From positions 4,389 through 68,388 of the forward strand of contig JBKCOM010000062.1 in the NCBI GenBank assembly GCA_046309775.1: 64,000 nt of DNA, written 5' to 3'. The notes under the pieces were generated by a model that saw only the letters and a list, made by a program, of their open reading frames with translations, did not search any database and was not told the DNA's origin. This DNA comes from JAIXWP01 sp046309775 (lineage in GTDB: Bacteria > Bacteroidota > Bacteroidia > Flavobacteriales_D > Sanyastnellaceae). The translations under genes were made by a program, and so were the position numbers. Shown here piece by piece: positions 8,176 to 18,399 of the stretch; positions within the stretch are counted from its first letter, which is position 1; each line of letters begins with the position of its first letter.

Positions 8176-11100
8176 ATGCTACCAAATTTTACTCGTTTTC
8201 TATCTCTCATCTTACTTACATGGACCATTTGTACGAGCAACATAACGCTTGCACAAAGTGGAACGGATTTCTGGTTTGCACCACCAGACATTACGGATCT
8301 CCATAATAGTCCGGGTGGAGAGCCCCTTTTTCTATTTGTCTCATCCACGGGTCAAGCATCGACTGTAACGATTTCACAGCCAGCCAACCCTACTTTTAAT
8401 GGAGGTGCTCCAATTGTAGTAACCCTTGCCGCCAACGAGTCGCAACGCATCAATTTAACCGCATTCAAATCCGTTCTCGAAACAAGACCAACAAATACCA
8501 TTGTTAACACTGGTCTTCGCGTGCAGGCTACCACATCCATTACTTGTTACTACGAGTGCGCAAACACCAATAACACCGACATCTGGGCGTTAAAAGGACC
8601 AAACGCTCTGGGAACGGAGTTTTATATTCCACTTCACAAACACGCTGCATTTCCCAATCAAACATTCGCGTCACCACATTTCGCATTTGCCTCATTCGAC
8701 ATTTGTGCAACAGAAAACAATACCGTTGTCACCATCTATTCTCCAACACCTGTGGACGGATATCCCGCGTTGCAACAATTTTCGATTACTCTAAATGCTG
8801 GACAAACCTATTCTTGCGGTTGGACTGGCGCTAATTATACATTACCCAGCACACACCCTTCAGGAGCTGTGGTGCTTTCTGATAAGCCCGTTACTGTTTC
8901 TTTAAAAGACGACTCCAATCGCAGCCCTGCTGGTGGTTGTTTTGATATTCTAGGCGACCAAATCGTTCCTACCGATGTTGTGGGAACAGACTACATCGCC
9001 GTAAAAGGTGCATTAGCAAGCAACGGTGATGAAAGCGTTGTATTGATGGCTACACGAAATAACACCCGTGTATTCATCAATGGAAGCGCCACTCCCATAG
9101 CCACACTTTTTGCAGGTGAATATTATCGTATTGATATGGACTACTTGTCCACTGGGCTCGATAACTCTGTTTACATTCGATGCACGGAGCCCACTTACGC
9201 CATGCACATCACAGGATTCGGCTGTGAAATGGGGATGGCTCAATTGCCTCCACTCAATTGTGCGGGTTCTCAGGCCGTTAACTTTGTTCGTGGATCTAGC
9301 CAAACATTTTATCTAACCATTCTTTGTCGCACCGCCGCTGTAAATGGATTTACCATTACTGGCCCGGGCACTGCTACAATTCCAACCACAGCATTCGTGC
9401 AAGTGCCAGGAACTGGAGGGGTTTGGAGCGCTGCGCGCATTACTTACAACACTACACAAATACCCGTTGACCAAACTTTCCGCATCACCAATAGCATCGA
9501 CGTATTCGCCCTTGGTCTTGGTAATGGAGGCGCTTCTTCTGGTTGTAAATATGGATACTTCTCCGAATTCGTTGCTCCTATTACAGCGTCTGCTGGTGCT
9601 GATCAAACCATTTGTGCCAACGCCACAGCTACACTCAATGGCGCTGTTTCTGGTGGTACCACAACCGGTATTTGGAGCTCCTCAGGAACGGGTAGCTTCA
9701 CTCCCAATAATACTACTTTGAATGCAGTATATACTCCAAGTGCAGCAGATGCTGCAGCTGGAAACGTAACGCTTACTCTTACATCTACAGGAGCATGTAC
9801 TCCTATTTCTGATGTGATGACGCTTACGATTAGTCCAGCGCCTACAGTAAACGCGGGTGTTGATCAAACCGTTTGTCGAAACAATTCAAACGTATCACTA
9901 AACGGTGCTGTAACCGTTGCCACAGGCGGAATTTGGACAGGTGGCTCAGGAACATTTATTCCAAACAACACAACGCTCAATGCCGTGTACGTGCCAACTA
10001 CCGCGGAACTCAATGCTGGTTCATTAGCACTTACACTGACTACTACAGGAAACGGAATTTGTAATCCCATTTCAGACAACGTAGTCATCACCTTCACTGC
10101 CGCTCCAGTCGTAAACGCTGGCGCGGATGTTACGAGATGCGGAAACAATGCTGCTGTGACCCTTGCTGGTTCTATAACCATTGCCACTGGGGGTGTATGG
10201 ACAGGCGGAGCAGGCAGCTTTGCCCCTTCGGCAAATACTCTCAATGCCGTGTATACACCAACAGCAGCCGAAATACTTGCGGGCAGCGTCACACTCACAT
10301 TGACTTCCACAGGAAATGGATTGTGTAATAGTGTGGGTGATCAAGTAACTATTTTTTACACCACACCACCCACAGCCAATGCTGGTGCCGATATCACCCG
10401 TTGTGCTAACAATGCCAATGCAACCCTAGCCGGCAGTGTTACCATCGCCTCTGGAGGTCAGTGGTCTGGCGGATTAGGCACGTTCTCTCCAAACGCAAAT
10501 GCACTCAATGCAACATACACTCCTACTGCCGCTGAAAGAGCAAATGGAAGTGTTACACTCACTTTGACAACTACTGGCAATGGTCAATGTTTGGCCGCAA
10601 CAGATCAGGTAATCATCACCTTCACGCCCGCACCAACAGCCAATGCCGGCGCAGATATCACTGTATGTGCAAACAATGCCACAGCAACACTCAATGGTGC
10701 TGTAACCGTTGCTACAGGAGGCGTCTGGAGTGGCGGCGCCGGAACATTTTCTCCTAATGCAAATACACTTAACGCAACATACACACCTTCATTGGCAGAA
10801 AGAACAGCCGGGTCGGTGACACTTACGCTGACTACAACAGGCAACGGATTATGCACGCAGGTGACCGACCAAGTGCTCATCACCATCACGCCTGCTCCAA
10901 TCGTAAATGCCGGCACAGACCGCACCGCCTGCGCAAATAACGCAGCCGTGACGCTCGCTGGCTCTATCACAAATGCAGCAGGCGGACAATGGTCCGGAGG
11001 CGCCGGAACATTCTCACCTAATGCAAATACACTCAACGCAATCTATACTCCTACAGCAGCAGAAATCAGCGCTGGTAGTGTCACACTTACATTGACCTCT

Positions 11101-14100
11101 ACTGGAAACGGATCTTGTGTAGCAGTAACCGATCAAATGATCATTAGCTATAGCGCAGCTCCAACCGTAAATGCTGGTCCAGATCAAGTGCGATGTGCCA
11201 ACAATGCTACCATCAACCTTGCAGGAGCCGTTACTATTGCCTCTGGCGGACAATGGTCTGGTGGCCTCGGAATTTTCTCACCAAACAACAACACTCTAAA
11301 TGCAACATACACCCCAACAGCAACAGAAATTGCCTCGGGAAGCATTACTCTTACGCTTACATCTACTGGCAATGGTTTGTGTACTGCGGTTACCGATCAA
11401 GTGACCATTCAATTCACCGCTGCACCTACCGCTAATGCTGGCGCCGATATTACAGTCTGCGCAAACAATGCAACAGCATCACTTAACGGATCTGTATCCA
11501 TTGCCACTGGCGGTGTCTGGAGCGGAGGCACCGGAACATTCTCTCCAAATGCAAACGCACTCAATGCAACATACACTCCCTCTTTAGCTGAAAGAAATGC
11601 TGGTGCCGTTACACTCACACTTACCACAACAGGCAATGGACTTTGTAATCAAGTGACAGATCAAGTATTGATAACGATTACTCCAGCGCCTATCGTAAAC
11701 GCGGGTACAGACCGCACGGCCTGTGCAAACAATGCAGCCGTAACATTAGCTGGAAGTGTTACAAATGCTACAGGCGGAATATGGACAGGAGGTGCCGGAA
11801 CATTTTCACCAAACGCAAATACACTCAACGCTATTTATACTCCTACAGCAGCAGAAATCACAGCGGGTAGTGTAACGCTCACATTGACATCCACCGGAAA
11901 TGGGCTCTGTGTGGCTGTTACAGACCAAATGGTAATCAACTACACCGCTGCTCCAACTGTGAATGCTGGTCCAGATCAAGTGCGCTGCGCAAACAACGCG
12001 GCAATAAACCTTGCTGGTGCTGTAACCATCGCCACAGGCGGTCAATGGTCTGGAGGTCTCGGATTATTCTCACCAAACAACAATACATTAAACGCAACTT
12101 ACACACCAACAGCTGCTGAAATAGCTTCGGGAAGCATCACGCTCACGCTTACTTCAACAGGTAATGGTTTGTGTACTGCAGTTACAGATCAAATAACAAT
12201 TCAATTCACCGCAGCACCAACAGCGAATGCTGGTTCAGACATTTTAGTGTGTGCAAATAATGCGACAGCAACATTGAACGGCTCTGTAACCGTTGCTACA
12301 GGCGGCGTGTGGAGCGGAGGTAATGGCTCATTTTCTCCAAATGCAAACACGCTCAATGCAACATATACACCGACCGCAACAGAAATAGCAATAGGTTCTG
12401 TAACACTTACACTCACCACCACAGGCAATGGACTTTGTAATCAAGTAACCGATCAAGTTACGATTACAATCGCTCCGGCGCCAATTGTAAATGCTGGTTT
12501 GAATATCAGTGCATGTGCCAATAATTCAACGGTGTCGTTGAGCGGCCAGGTATTCAATGCGCTCGGGGGCGTGTGGACTGGGGGCGCTGGTACCTACTTC
12601 CCATCTCCAACGGTGCTCAACGCCACATATACTCCTACCGCCGCAGAGATTGCCCTTGGTAGCTTGACGCTCACGCTTACTTCTACTGGCAACGGAACGT
12701 GCAGCCCTGTTAGCGATGATGTCGTAATTACATTCGCTCCAGCGCCTATAGCCAATGCAGGAAGTGATCAAACCGTTTGTGGAAATAATCCTCTAGTCAA
12801 CCTTAATGGTTTCATCAATTTTGCGGCAGGGGGCCAATGGTCAGGTGGTCTTGGTGTATTCTCTCCATCTGCCAACGCACTCAATGCGTCTTACCAACCT
12901 ACGGCAACAGAAATTGCAAATGGTTTTGTAGAACTTACGCTTACCACCTCCGGCAACGGTACTTGCCTTGCGGTAACCGATGTGATGCGTATCAACTACA
13001 CTCCATCTCCTGTTGTCAACGCAGGAAACACGCTTGTTTCATGTGAAAATAACGCAGCTGTAAATCTCAACGGTTCTGTGGCAATTGCCAATGGCGGAAC
13101 ATGGTCTGGCGGAAGCGGTACATTTGTACCGAATGCAAATGCATTAAACGCACAATACATTCCAAGTGCATCGGAGATAAATAATGGTGGTCTTGTTCTC
13201 ACCTTGACTTCCACCGGAAATGGACTCTGCCTTCCAGAAACATCTTCTGTGATCATTGACATCGTTCCAGCTCCTGAAGTTAATGCAGGACTAGATCAAA
13301 CCATCTGTGTGAGCAATCTCAACGTGCAGCTCAGCGGAAGCGTGAGCGGTACCTCAAACACGGGAGTATGGTCTACATCTGGCAGTGGAACATTTATTCC
13401 TAACAACACAGCTCTCAATGCCATCTATGAATGCAGCGCTGCAGACAGCCTCTTTGGCTCGGTTACGCTCACCCTTACTTCCACTTCTAATGGTACTTGC
13501 AATGCAGTCACCGATCAAATGAACATCGTCATTCTTCCCGCAGGTCTTGCAAATGCAGGAGCTAATCAAACAGTTTGCGGAAACAATGCTGTAATCAATA
13601 TCAGCGGTATCATCGGTGGTGGAGCCACTTCTGGTCAGTGGGGCACCACTGGTACAGGAACATTCAATCCAAGCATCAACGCACTCAACGCCACATATAC
13701 GCCTAGCGCTACAGACATCGCATCTGGTGAGGTATTCATTTTCCTCACAGCCAACAGTTGCAATCAGGCAGTGGATACATTGACATTAACCATCACACCA
13801 GCGCGCACTGTCAATGCAGGCGCCAATCAAACCATCTGTGCTGATCAAACCTCTATTCAATTAGAGGGTCAAATCACAGGCGGTATACCTACTGGTGTAT
13901 GGACCACAAGTGGCTCAGGTTCTTTCAGCCCTAACAACACTGCCCTTAATGCCACCTACACTCCTTCGCCAGCAGATGTAGCGTCACAAATTATCACGCT
14001 TACACTCACTACTACCAACAACGGATCCTGCGCTGCAGTATCCGATCAAATGACATTAAATATTTTCAATATTGGGGGTGCGAATGCAGGACCCAATCAA

Positions 14101-16461
14101 ACCGTCTGTGGTAATAATGCCAATGTTCAGCTTGCTGGTTCTCTAACTGGCGCTGCCACGACAGGTGTTTGGACGAGCTCGGGCACGGGTGTCTTCTCGC
14201 CTTCAAGCACTGCTCCAAACGCCATCTATCAAGCGTCTGAACAAGACGTCATCAATGGAAACGTGACTCTTACTTGGTCTGCAACTAATAGCTGTAATAG
14301 CGCAAGTGACGACATGACCATCAACTTCACACCTGCACCCACAGTAAATGCTGGGGTCGACCAATTTGTTTGTGGAGAAAATCCTGTGTTCAACTTATCA
14401 GCAAACTTCACGAATGCGACAGGCATTGTGTGGAGCGGCGGAAGCGGTTCTTTCACTCCAAACGCCACTAGTGCGAATGTTACCTATGCTCCAACACAAA
14501 CCGAACAATCACTCGGTTCCGTCAGTCTCACAATCACCACGACTGGTATTGGCAACTGTTTGCCTGTTTCTGATGTTGTTACTTTGACAATGTCTTCGGG
14601 CATTGCAGTAAACGCGGGACAAGATCAAACGGTGTGTATCTCAGCGGATGTTACACAATTGCAAGGGCTCATCGCCAACGGCACTACAACAGGTGTTTGG
14701 ACTACAACAGGTTCTGGTAATTTCATTCCTGATGCAAACGCCCTCAACGCCATTTACGAATTTAGCGAAGCTGACCGCCTATCCGGAAGCCTAACATTTA
14801 CACTTACTCCAACCAACACCGGAAACTGCCCTGTGGTGACGGATGAAATGACAATTACCTTCAGCTCAAGTGTATTTGTTCAGGCGGGCAATGATGCGCA
14901 AATCTGTGCTTCACAAGATGAAATCAATCTTTCTGGAATCGTTACTGGTGGCGCCACTCAAGGCAATTGGACTACCAATGGTAGTGGTGCCTTCTCAAAC
15001 AATTCTGATCTCAATGCAATCTATTCACTTTCAGAAACCGATCGTTTGCTCGGTTCACTCAGCTTCTATTTAGTAAGCACCAACAATGGTAGCTGTGAGC
15101 CTGGATACGATACACTTCTCGTCAGCATCACGCCTGTATCAAGCGTTTCTGCTGGAAATAACTTGACGGTGTGTAGCACTCAAGAAGAAATAAATCTTGC
15201 TGGTAATATTGGCGGTGCTTCTACTACTGGTGCCTGGTCCACACTTGGAACTGGAACATTCGGCCCGTCAAGCATATTTGGCGAAACGCAATTCTATGCC
15301 CCATCTGCGGGTGATATTCAAAATGGATTCGTTGAGCTCGTACTCTCAGCTAACAATACTGGACTATGCGCTCCTGCCAACGACACACTTCGAATAGACA
15401 TCAATACACTTGCTGTTGTCAATGCGGGCGCTGACCAAACGATCTGCGCGGCAGAAACTGCGGTAACCATTATTGGTAATGTAATCAGCTCCTCTGGAAG
15501 TGCAAGTTGGAACGCCTCTGGAACGGGTTCATTTACCAACGCGAACACGACACTAAACAATACCTACAACATTTCAGCATCGGATATCTCAACGGGCTCT
15601 GTTACACTAACCCTCTCGAGCAACTCCAACGGAGCGTGTCCTGTTGTATCGGATGAGTTAGTGATTACCATTATTCCTACTACAGTCGTAAACGCAGGAC
15701 CAGACAGAGTTATCTGCGGTGATCAAACAGAAATTGATCTTTCCGGAATCATTACGGGCTCTGTATCCACTGGTATTTGGAATACGACCGGAACGGGTGC
15801 TTTTGCTTTCAGTGCGGATGAGTTAATAAACACATACATCCTAAGTGCATCTGACTTGGCTATCGGCACAATTGAGCTTTCACTTACTTCTACCAACAAT
15901 CAGCAATGTCCAGAAGCGACAGACGCCATCACTATCATTGTAGAGGCAGTTCCAACTGCCGCCTTCTCTAGTCTTTCAGACGATGAGCTCAATGTAGTAT
16001 TCACTGACGAATCGGTTGGCGCCGCGTCGTGGAATTGGTCATTTGAAAACGGAGCTACCAGTTCTTCTCAGAATCCAACAGTTACTTTCCCTGCCGAAGG
16101 TCAATATGGAGTGACGCTGGTTGTAACGAATACCGCCGGGTGTAGCGATACCATCGTATCGGTTATTCAGGCGCTTTCAAAGGCCATCGAGCCAATCGCT
16201 GTTCCTACCGGATTCAGTCCAAATGGTGATGGCGGTAATGATGTACTTCGAGTGCTGGGCGGACCTTTCGAATCTGTTGAATTCAAAATATTCAACGGCT
16301 GGGGCAATCTCATCTTCTCCACCAATGATCCAAAAGGCTTCTGGGACGGCACTTATCAAGGCACCGCCCAACCCGTGGGTGTCTATGTCTACACCGTCTC
16401 CGGTAAATCCATCGATGGAAAGAACATCAAAATGTCAGGCAACGTAACCCTAATCAGATAA
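8176..16461 (+). CDS. Giant repeat adhesin: IgGFc-binding-like head, 24 repeats, PKD, T9SS type B sorting domain
   Basis: A 2761-residue secreted protein. The chosen ATG at 8176 opens a clear signal peptide (MLPNFTRFLSLILLTWTICT ... LAQ); an in-frame ATG at 8134 would add 14 charged residues. Residues about 28-460 (starting SGTDFWFAPPDI, with many cysteines) resemble the IgGFc-binding domain of surface proteins. Then come 24 tandem units of about 88 residues, each opening NAGxDQTVC and carrying a second cysteine in TGNGxC, probably a disulfide within an Ig-like fold. A PKD domain (AAFSSLSDDELN ... GCSDTIVSV) and a gliding-motility-type sorting domain (PTGFSPNGDGGNDVLR ... GNVTLIR) end the protein. 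The PorP/SprF gene follows after 21 bp, the usual cargo-partner arrangement. Role in adhesion or gliding is inferred, as for SprB-type proteins. Confidence 0.92.
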   Translation: MLPNFTRFLSLILLTWTICTSNITLAQSGTDFWFAPPDITDLHNSPGGEPLFLFVSSTGQASTVTISQPANPTFNGGAPIVVTLAANESQRINLTAFKSVLETRPTNTIVNTGLRVQATTSITCYYECANTNNTDIWALKGPNALGTEFYIPLHKHAAFPNQTFASPHFAFASFDICATENNTVVTIYSPTPVDGYPALQQFSITLNAGQTYSCGWTGANYTLPSTHPSGAVVLSDKPVTVSLKDDSNRSPAGGCFDILGDQIVPTDVVGTDYIAVKGALASNGDESVVLMATRNNTRVFINGSATPIATLFAGEYYRIDMDYLSTGLDNSVYIRCTEPTYAMHITGFGCEMGMAQLPPLNCAGSQAVNFVRGSSQTFYLTILCRTAAVNGFTITGPGTATIPTTAFVQVPGTGGVWSAARITYNTTQIPVDQTFRITNSIDVFALGLGNGGASSGCKYGYFSEFVAPITASAGADQTICANATATLNGAVSGGTTTGIWSSSGTGSFTPNNTTLNAVYTPSAADAAAGNVTLTLTSTGACTPISDVMTLTISPAPTVNAGVDQTVCRNNSNVSLNGAVTVATGGIWTGGSGTFIPNNTTLNAVYVPTTAELNAGSLALTLTTTGNGICNPISDNVVITFTAAPVVNAGADVTRCGNNAAVTLAGSITIATGGVWTGGAGSFAPSANTLNAVYTPTAAEILAGSVTLTLTSTGNGLCNSVGDQVTIFYTTPPTANAGADITRCANNANATLAGSVTIASGGQWSGGLGTFSPNANALNATYTPTAAERANGSVTLTLTTTGNGQCLAATDQVIITFTPAPTANAGADITVCANNATATLNGAVTVATGGVWSGGAGTFSPNANTLNATYTPSLAERTAGSVTLTLTTTGNGLCTQVTDQVLITITPAPIVNAGTDRTACANNAAVTLAGSITNAAGGQWSGGAGTFSPNANTLNAIYTPTAAEISAGSVTLTLTSTGNGSCVAVTDQMIISYSAAPTVNAGPDQVRCANNATINLAGAVTIASGGQWSGGLGIFSPNNNTLNATYTPTATEIASGSITLTLTSTGNGLCTAVTDQVTIQFTAAPTANAGADITVCANNATASLNGSVSIATGGVWSGGTGTFSPNANALNATYTPSLAERNAGAVTLTLTTTGNGLCNQVTDQVLITITPAPIVNAGTDRTACANNAAVTLAGSVTNATGGIWTGGAGTFSPNANTLNAIYTPTAAEITAGSVTLTLTSTGNGLCVAVTDQMVINYTAAPTVNAGPDQVRCANNAAINLAGAVTIATGGQWSGGLGLFSPNNNTLNATYTPTAAEIASGSITLTLTSTGNGLCTAVTDQITIQFTAAPTANAGSDILVCANNATATLNGSVTVATGGVWSGGNGSFSPNANTLNATYTPTATEIAIGSVTLTLTTTGNGLCNQVTDQVTITIAPAPIVNAGLNISACANNSTVSLSGQVFNALGGVWTGGAGTYFPSPTVLNATYTPTAAEIALGSLTLTLTSTGNGTCSPVSDDVVITFAPAPIANAGSDQTVCGNNPLVNLNGFINFAAGGQWSGGLGVFSPSANALNASYQPTATEIANGFVELTLTTSGNGTCLAVTDVMRINYTPSPVVNAGNTLVSCENNAAVNLNGSVAIANGGTWSGGSGTFVPNANALNAQYIPSASEINNGGLVLTLTSTGNGLCLPETSSVIIDIVPAPEVNAGLDQTICVSNLNVQLSGSVSGTSNTGVWSTSGSGTFIPNNTALNAIYECSAADSLFGSVTLTLTSTSNGTCNAVTDQMNIVILPAGLANAGANQTVCGNNAVINISGIIGGGATSGQWGTTGTGTFNPSINALNATYTPSATDIASGEVFIFLTANSCNQAVDTLTLTITPARTVNAGANQTICADQTSIQLEGQITGGIPTGVWTTSGSGSFSPNNTALNATYTPSPADVASQIITLTLTTTNNGSCAAVSDQMTLNIFNIGGANAGPNQTVCGNNANVQLAGSLTGAATTGVWTSSGTGVFSPSSTAPNAIYQASEQDVINGNVTLTWSATNSCNSASDDMTINFTPAPTVNAGVDQFVCGENPVFNLSANFTNATGIVWSGGSGSFTPNATSANVTYAPTQTEQSLGSVSLTITTTGIGNCLPVSDVVTLTMSSGIAVNAGQDQTVCISADVTQLQGLIANGTTTGVWTTTGSGNFIPDANALNAIYEFSEADRLSGSLTFTLTPTNTGNCPVVTDEMTITFSSSVFVQAGNDAQICASQDEINLSGIVTGGATQGNWTTNGSGAFSNNSDLNAIYSLSETDRLLGSLSFYLVSTNNGSCEPGYDTLLVSITPVSSVSAGNNLTVCSTQEEINLAGNIGGASTTGAWSTLGTGTFGPSSIFGETQFYAPSAGDIQNGFVELVLSANNTGLCAPANDTLRIDINTLAVVNAGADQTICAAETAVTIIGNVISSSGSASWNASGTGSFTNANTTLNNTYNISASDISTGSVTLTLSSNSNGACPVVSDELVITIIPTTVVNAGPDRVICGDQTEIDLSGIITGSVSTGIWNTTGTGAFAFSADELINTYILSASDLAIGTIELSLTSTNNQQCPEATDAITIIVEAVPTAAFSSLSDDELNVVFTDESVGAASWNWSFENGATSSSQNPTVTFPAEGQYGVTLVVTNTAGCSDTIVSVIQALSKAIEPIAVPTGFSPNGDGGNDVLRVLGGPFESVEFKIFNGWGNLIFSTNDPKGFWDGTYQGTAQPVGVYVYTVSGKSIDGKNIKMSGNVTLIR
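9586..15950 (+). repeat. 24 in-frame tandem repeats (~264 bp) with a 792-bp higher-order period
   Basis: Coding repeats inside the adhesin gene. Consensus protein unit: NAGxDQTVCxNN, then LNGxVTxATGGxWSGGxGTFSPN, LNATYTPTAAE, GSVTLTLTTTGNGxC, VTDQVxI. Units 5-7 and 8-10 form two copies of a three-unit block (10639-11430 and 11431-12222) ordered ADITVCANN / TDRTACANN / PDQVRCANN. A third block begins at 12223 and then diverges. The copies differ mostly at synonymous positions. Outer units are more diverged than the central ones, as expected when expansion happens from the middle. Boundaries are approximate. Confidence 0.88.
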
Positions 16462-16482
16462 TTCACCTCAACAACCAACATC

Positions 16483-17451
16483 ATGAAAAAGAATTTTATC
16501 CTTACCGTTATTGTCTTGATGTTCTCGTTGGTGGGAATATCTATCAAAGCACAAGACTTTCACTTATCTCAATTTGATATGTTGCCTTTGTATTACAATC
16601 CTGCTCAAACAGGAATGTATTCTGCCAAAGACAACATCAAATATCGCTTCGCTGGTACTTATCGTTCGCAGTGGCAAAAGCTCAATGGTAAGCCGTACAG
16701 CGCCGTAGGCGCGGGTTACGACATGAAGATGAAACGCTTCGGAGCGGGTTTACTTTTGATGAATCACATCGCGGGAGCTTCCAACTTTGATACATTTTCA
16801 ATGGCAGCTTCTGGCGCCTATCAAATCACCGATCCAAAAAGTAAAGACCACTTTTTGTCAACGGGATTTCAAATCGGATTGTATCAGAAGAAATTTTCGC
16901 AAAGAGATTTATTATTCGAAAATCAATACAATTCAGCCTTTGGTTTAGATCCTACACTTCCCAATGGAGAAGATCTTCCAGACATGAGCATCCTCAAATT
17001 CGACGCGAGTTTTGGTATTTTTTACAAATACACCGATAAGAAAAAGCGCTTCGATCCTTCTATTGGATTGTCGTTGTATCACATCAACAGACCAAACGAA
17101 TCATTTACCGGACAAACCGCCCGCTTGCCGATGCGCTTCAATGGTATTTTCAATTGTGATGTGTACTTAGGAGAATACATCACAGTGACGCCTTCTGTGC
17201 TATACATGAGTCAGGCAAAGGCGCGTGAAATAAATGCTGGAATCATTACTGCTTACAAGTTGCAAAATACAGGCTATAGTGTTCTCGGAGGTGCTGCCGT
17301 ACGCGTACAAGACAGCGTGGTGTTGCACTTGGGAATGCGTCACAAAAACAATACATTCCGTATCAGTTATGACATTGTAACCAGTGATTTGATGAGATAC
17401 AGTGGACGCCGTGGAGGTTTTGAAATGGGCTTTATCTACTGCGGAAAATAA
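16483..17451 (+). CDS. PorP/SprF family T9SS outer-membrane protein
   Basis: A 322-residue outer-membrane beta-barrel of the PorP/SprF family, which serves T9SS and often the secretion or anchoring of one specific neighbouring type B cargo. Signal peptide MKKNFILTVIVLMFSLVGISIKAQ; the mature protein begins DFHLSQFDMLPLYYNPAQTG, the family hallmark, followed by alternating amphipathic strands (RFAGTYRSQW, GAGYDMKM, ITVTPSVLYM) and a C-terminal strand ending in an aromatic/glycine pattern. It lies 21 bp after the giant adhesin on the same strand, so it is most likely the dedicated partner, as SprF is for SprB. Its stop is 3 bp from the convergent gene's stop. Confidence 0.93.
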   Translation: MKKNFILTVIVLMFSLVGISIKAQDFHLSQFDMLPLYYNPAQTGMYSAKDNIKYRFAGTYRSQWQKLNGKPYSAVGAGYDMKMKRFGAGLLLMNHIAGASNFDTFSMAASGAYQITDPKSKDHFLSTGFQIGLYQKKFSQRDLLFENQYNSAFGLDPTLPNGEDLPDMSILKFDASFGIFYKYTDKKKRFDPSIGLSLYHINRPNESFTGQTARLPMRFNGIFNCDVYLGEYITVTPSVLYMSQAKAREINAGIITAYKLQNTGYSVLGGAAVRVQDSVVLHLGMRHKNNTFRISYDIVTSDLMRYSGRRGGFEMGFIYCGK

Positions 17452-17454
17452 GAC

Positions 17455-18399
17455 TTAGTCCAGTCTTACTTCGTGATAAAAATCATTCGTTCCGTATTTT
17501 GCAGAAAGCTCCGAAAGGAGCTTTTTGCAATTTCGAATATACGCTTCATCTAATTTCTTGCTCTTCGTATATCGCAACACATAACGTTTTCCATTGCGTC
17601 CATCGGGAATAAGTTCAAAGCCATATTTACCAGCAATCTCTAATACTCTTTCCGAGTTCAACTCAGTGTAAACCGTGAGAAAATGTGAATTAAAATAGGT
17701 ATCCACATTTCCCAAAACATCAAATAGTACCACGGATACAAAGGCCACTTTCTCATTTGCAGATATGGCCCTCAACACTTCAGTTGTATACTCTTTTTTC
17801 TTTCCAAGAAAATTCAATCTTACGTCCCGATCAGTATTGAATAATACCACCCCTTTGTATTGTGCAGACCATGACGCTACTTGCTTATTCCAATCATCAT
17901 TCGATCGGCACGTCACAAAATCTCTTACAATGACATAAGATTCTTTATCGACGCGCATAGGAAGGTTCAAGAATCCGTGACGAATTTGTAAATGAGGTTT
18001 TTCAGTAAAAAAAACATTGAACGCGCGCGAAGATCCCTGCATCATTTCATAATCATGATAGTACACCGCTTTCTTCGTTCGCGCATAAAACCAAAGTGTA
18101 TCGGCCTCTTCAGGAGTGTTTATTTTTCCCTGACCATTTTCATTCAAATCAAATCCTGGTAAAAATTCGCGAGTTCCATTTGTCCAAATCACCACACTAT
18201 CGAGGCGGTCTAGTTTTTTATTTAATAGTTTCTCGTAGCTGTATTGCTGACCACCTCCTTCGAAAGAATGGATCGTTACTGTTTCCTTTTCATCCACCCA
18301 TTCGAAAATCGGATTGTAAGTTATCAATCGCTGCGCTGCTGATTCCACGTGAAAAAGCAGAGCTAGTAAAGGAAGAAAGAAGTGTTTCATTTTTATCAT
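17455..18399 (-). CDS. Exported protein of unknown function
   Basis: A 314-residue protein with an N-terminal signal peptide (MKHFFLPLLALLFHVESAAQ). The start at 18399 overlaps the carbonic anhydrase stop as ATGA; the ATG at 18390, three codons in, is an alternative that gives the same signal. The mature part is mixed alpha/beta without a motif I recognise; it has regular hydrophobic strands (KESYVIVRDFV, EKVAFVSVVLFDVLG) and a charged C-terminus. The overlap implies co-translation with the gamma-carbonic anhydrase, but no functional link is evident. Confidence 0.75.
   Translation of the reverse strand: MIKMKHFFLPLLALLFHVESAAQRLITYNPIFEWVDEKETVTIHSFEGGGQQYSYEKLLNKKLDRLDSVVIWTNGTREFLPGFDLNENGQGKINTPEEADTLWFYARTKKAVYYHDYEMMQGSSRAFNVFFTEKPHLQIRHGFLNLPMRVDKESYVIVRDFVTCRSNDDWNKQVASWSAQYKGVVLFNTDRDVRLNFLGKKKEYTTEVLRAISANEKVAFVSVVLFDVLGNVDTYFNSHFLTVYTELNSERVLEIAGKYGFELIPDGRNGKRYVLRYTKSKKLDEAYIRNCKKLLSELSAKYGTNDFYHEVRLD

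Noticed and set aside
9864..12428. Series of long minus-strand open frames over the adhesin
   Set aside because: They repeat with the 264-bp period of the coding repeats, have no start signals, and disagree with the strong plus-strand protein. They are antisense shadows.
9586..15950. Regularly spaced repeats resembling a CRISPR array
   Set aside because: Units are about 264 bp, in frame and coding; no short identical repeats with unique spacers and no cas genes.
18341..18356. GATTCCACGTGAAAAA as a second parS
   Set aside because: Differs from the consensus at three positions and lies in a signal-peptide coding sequence.
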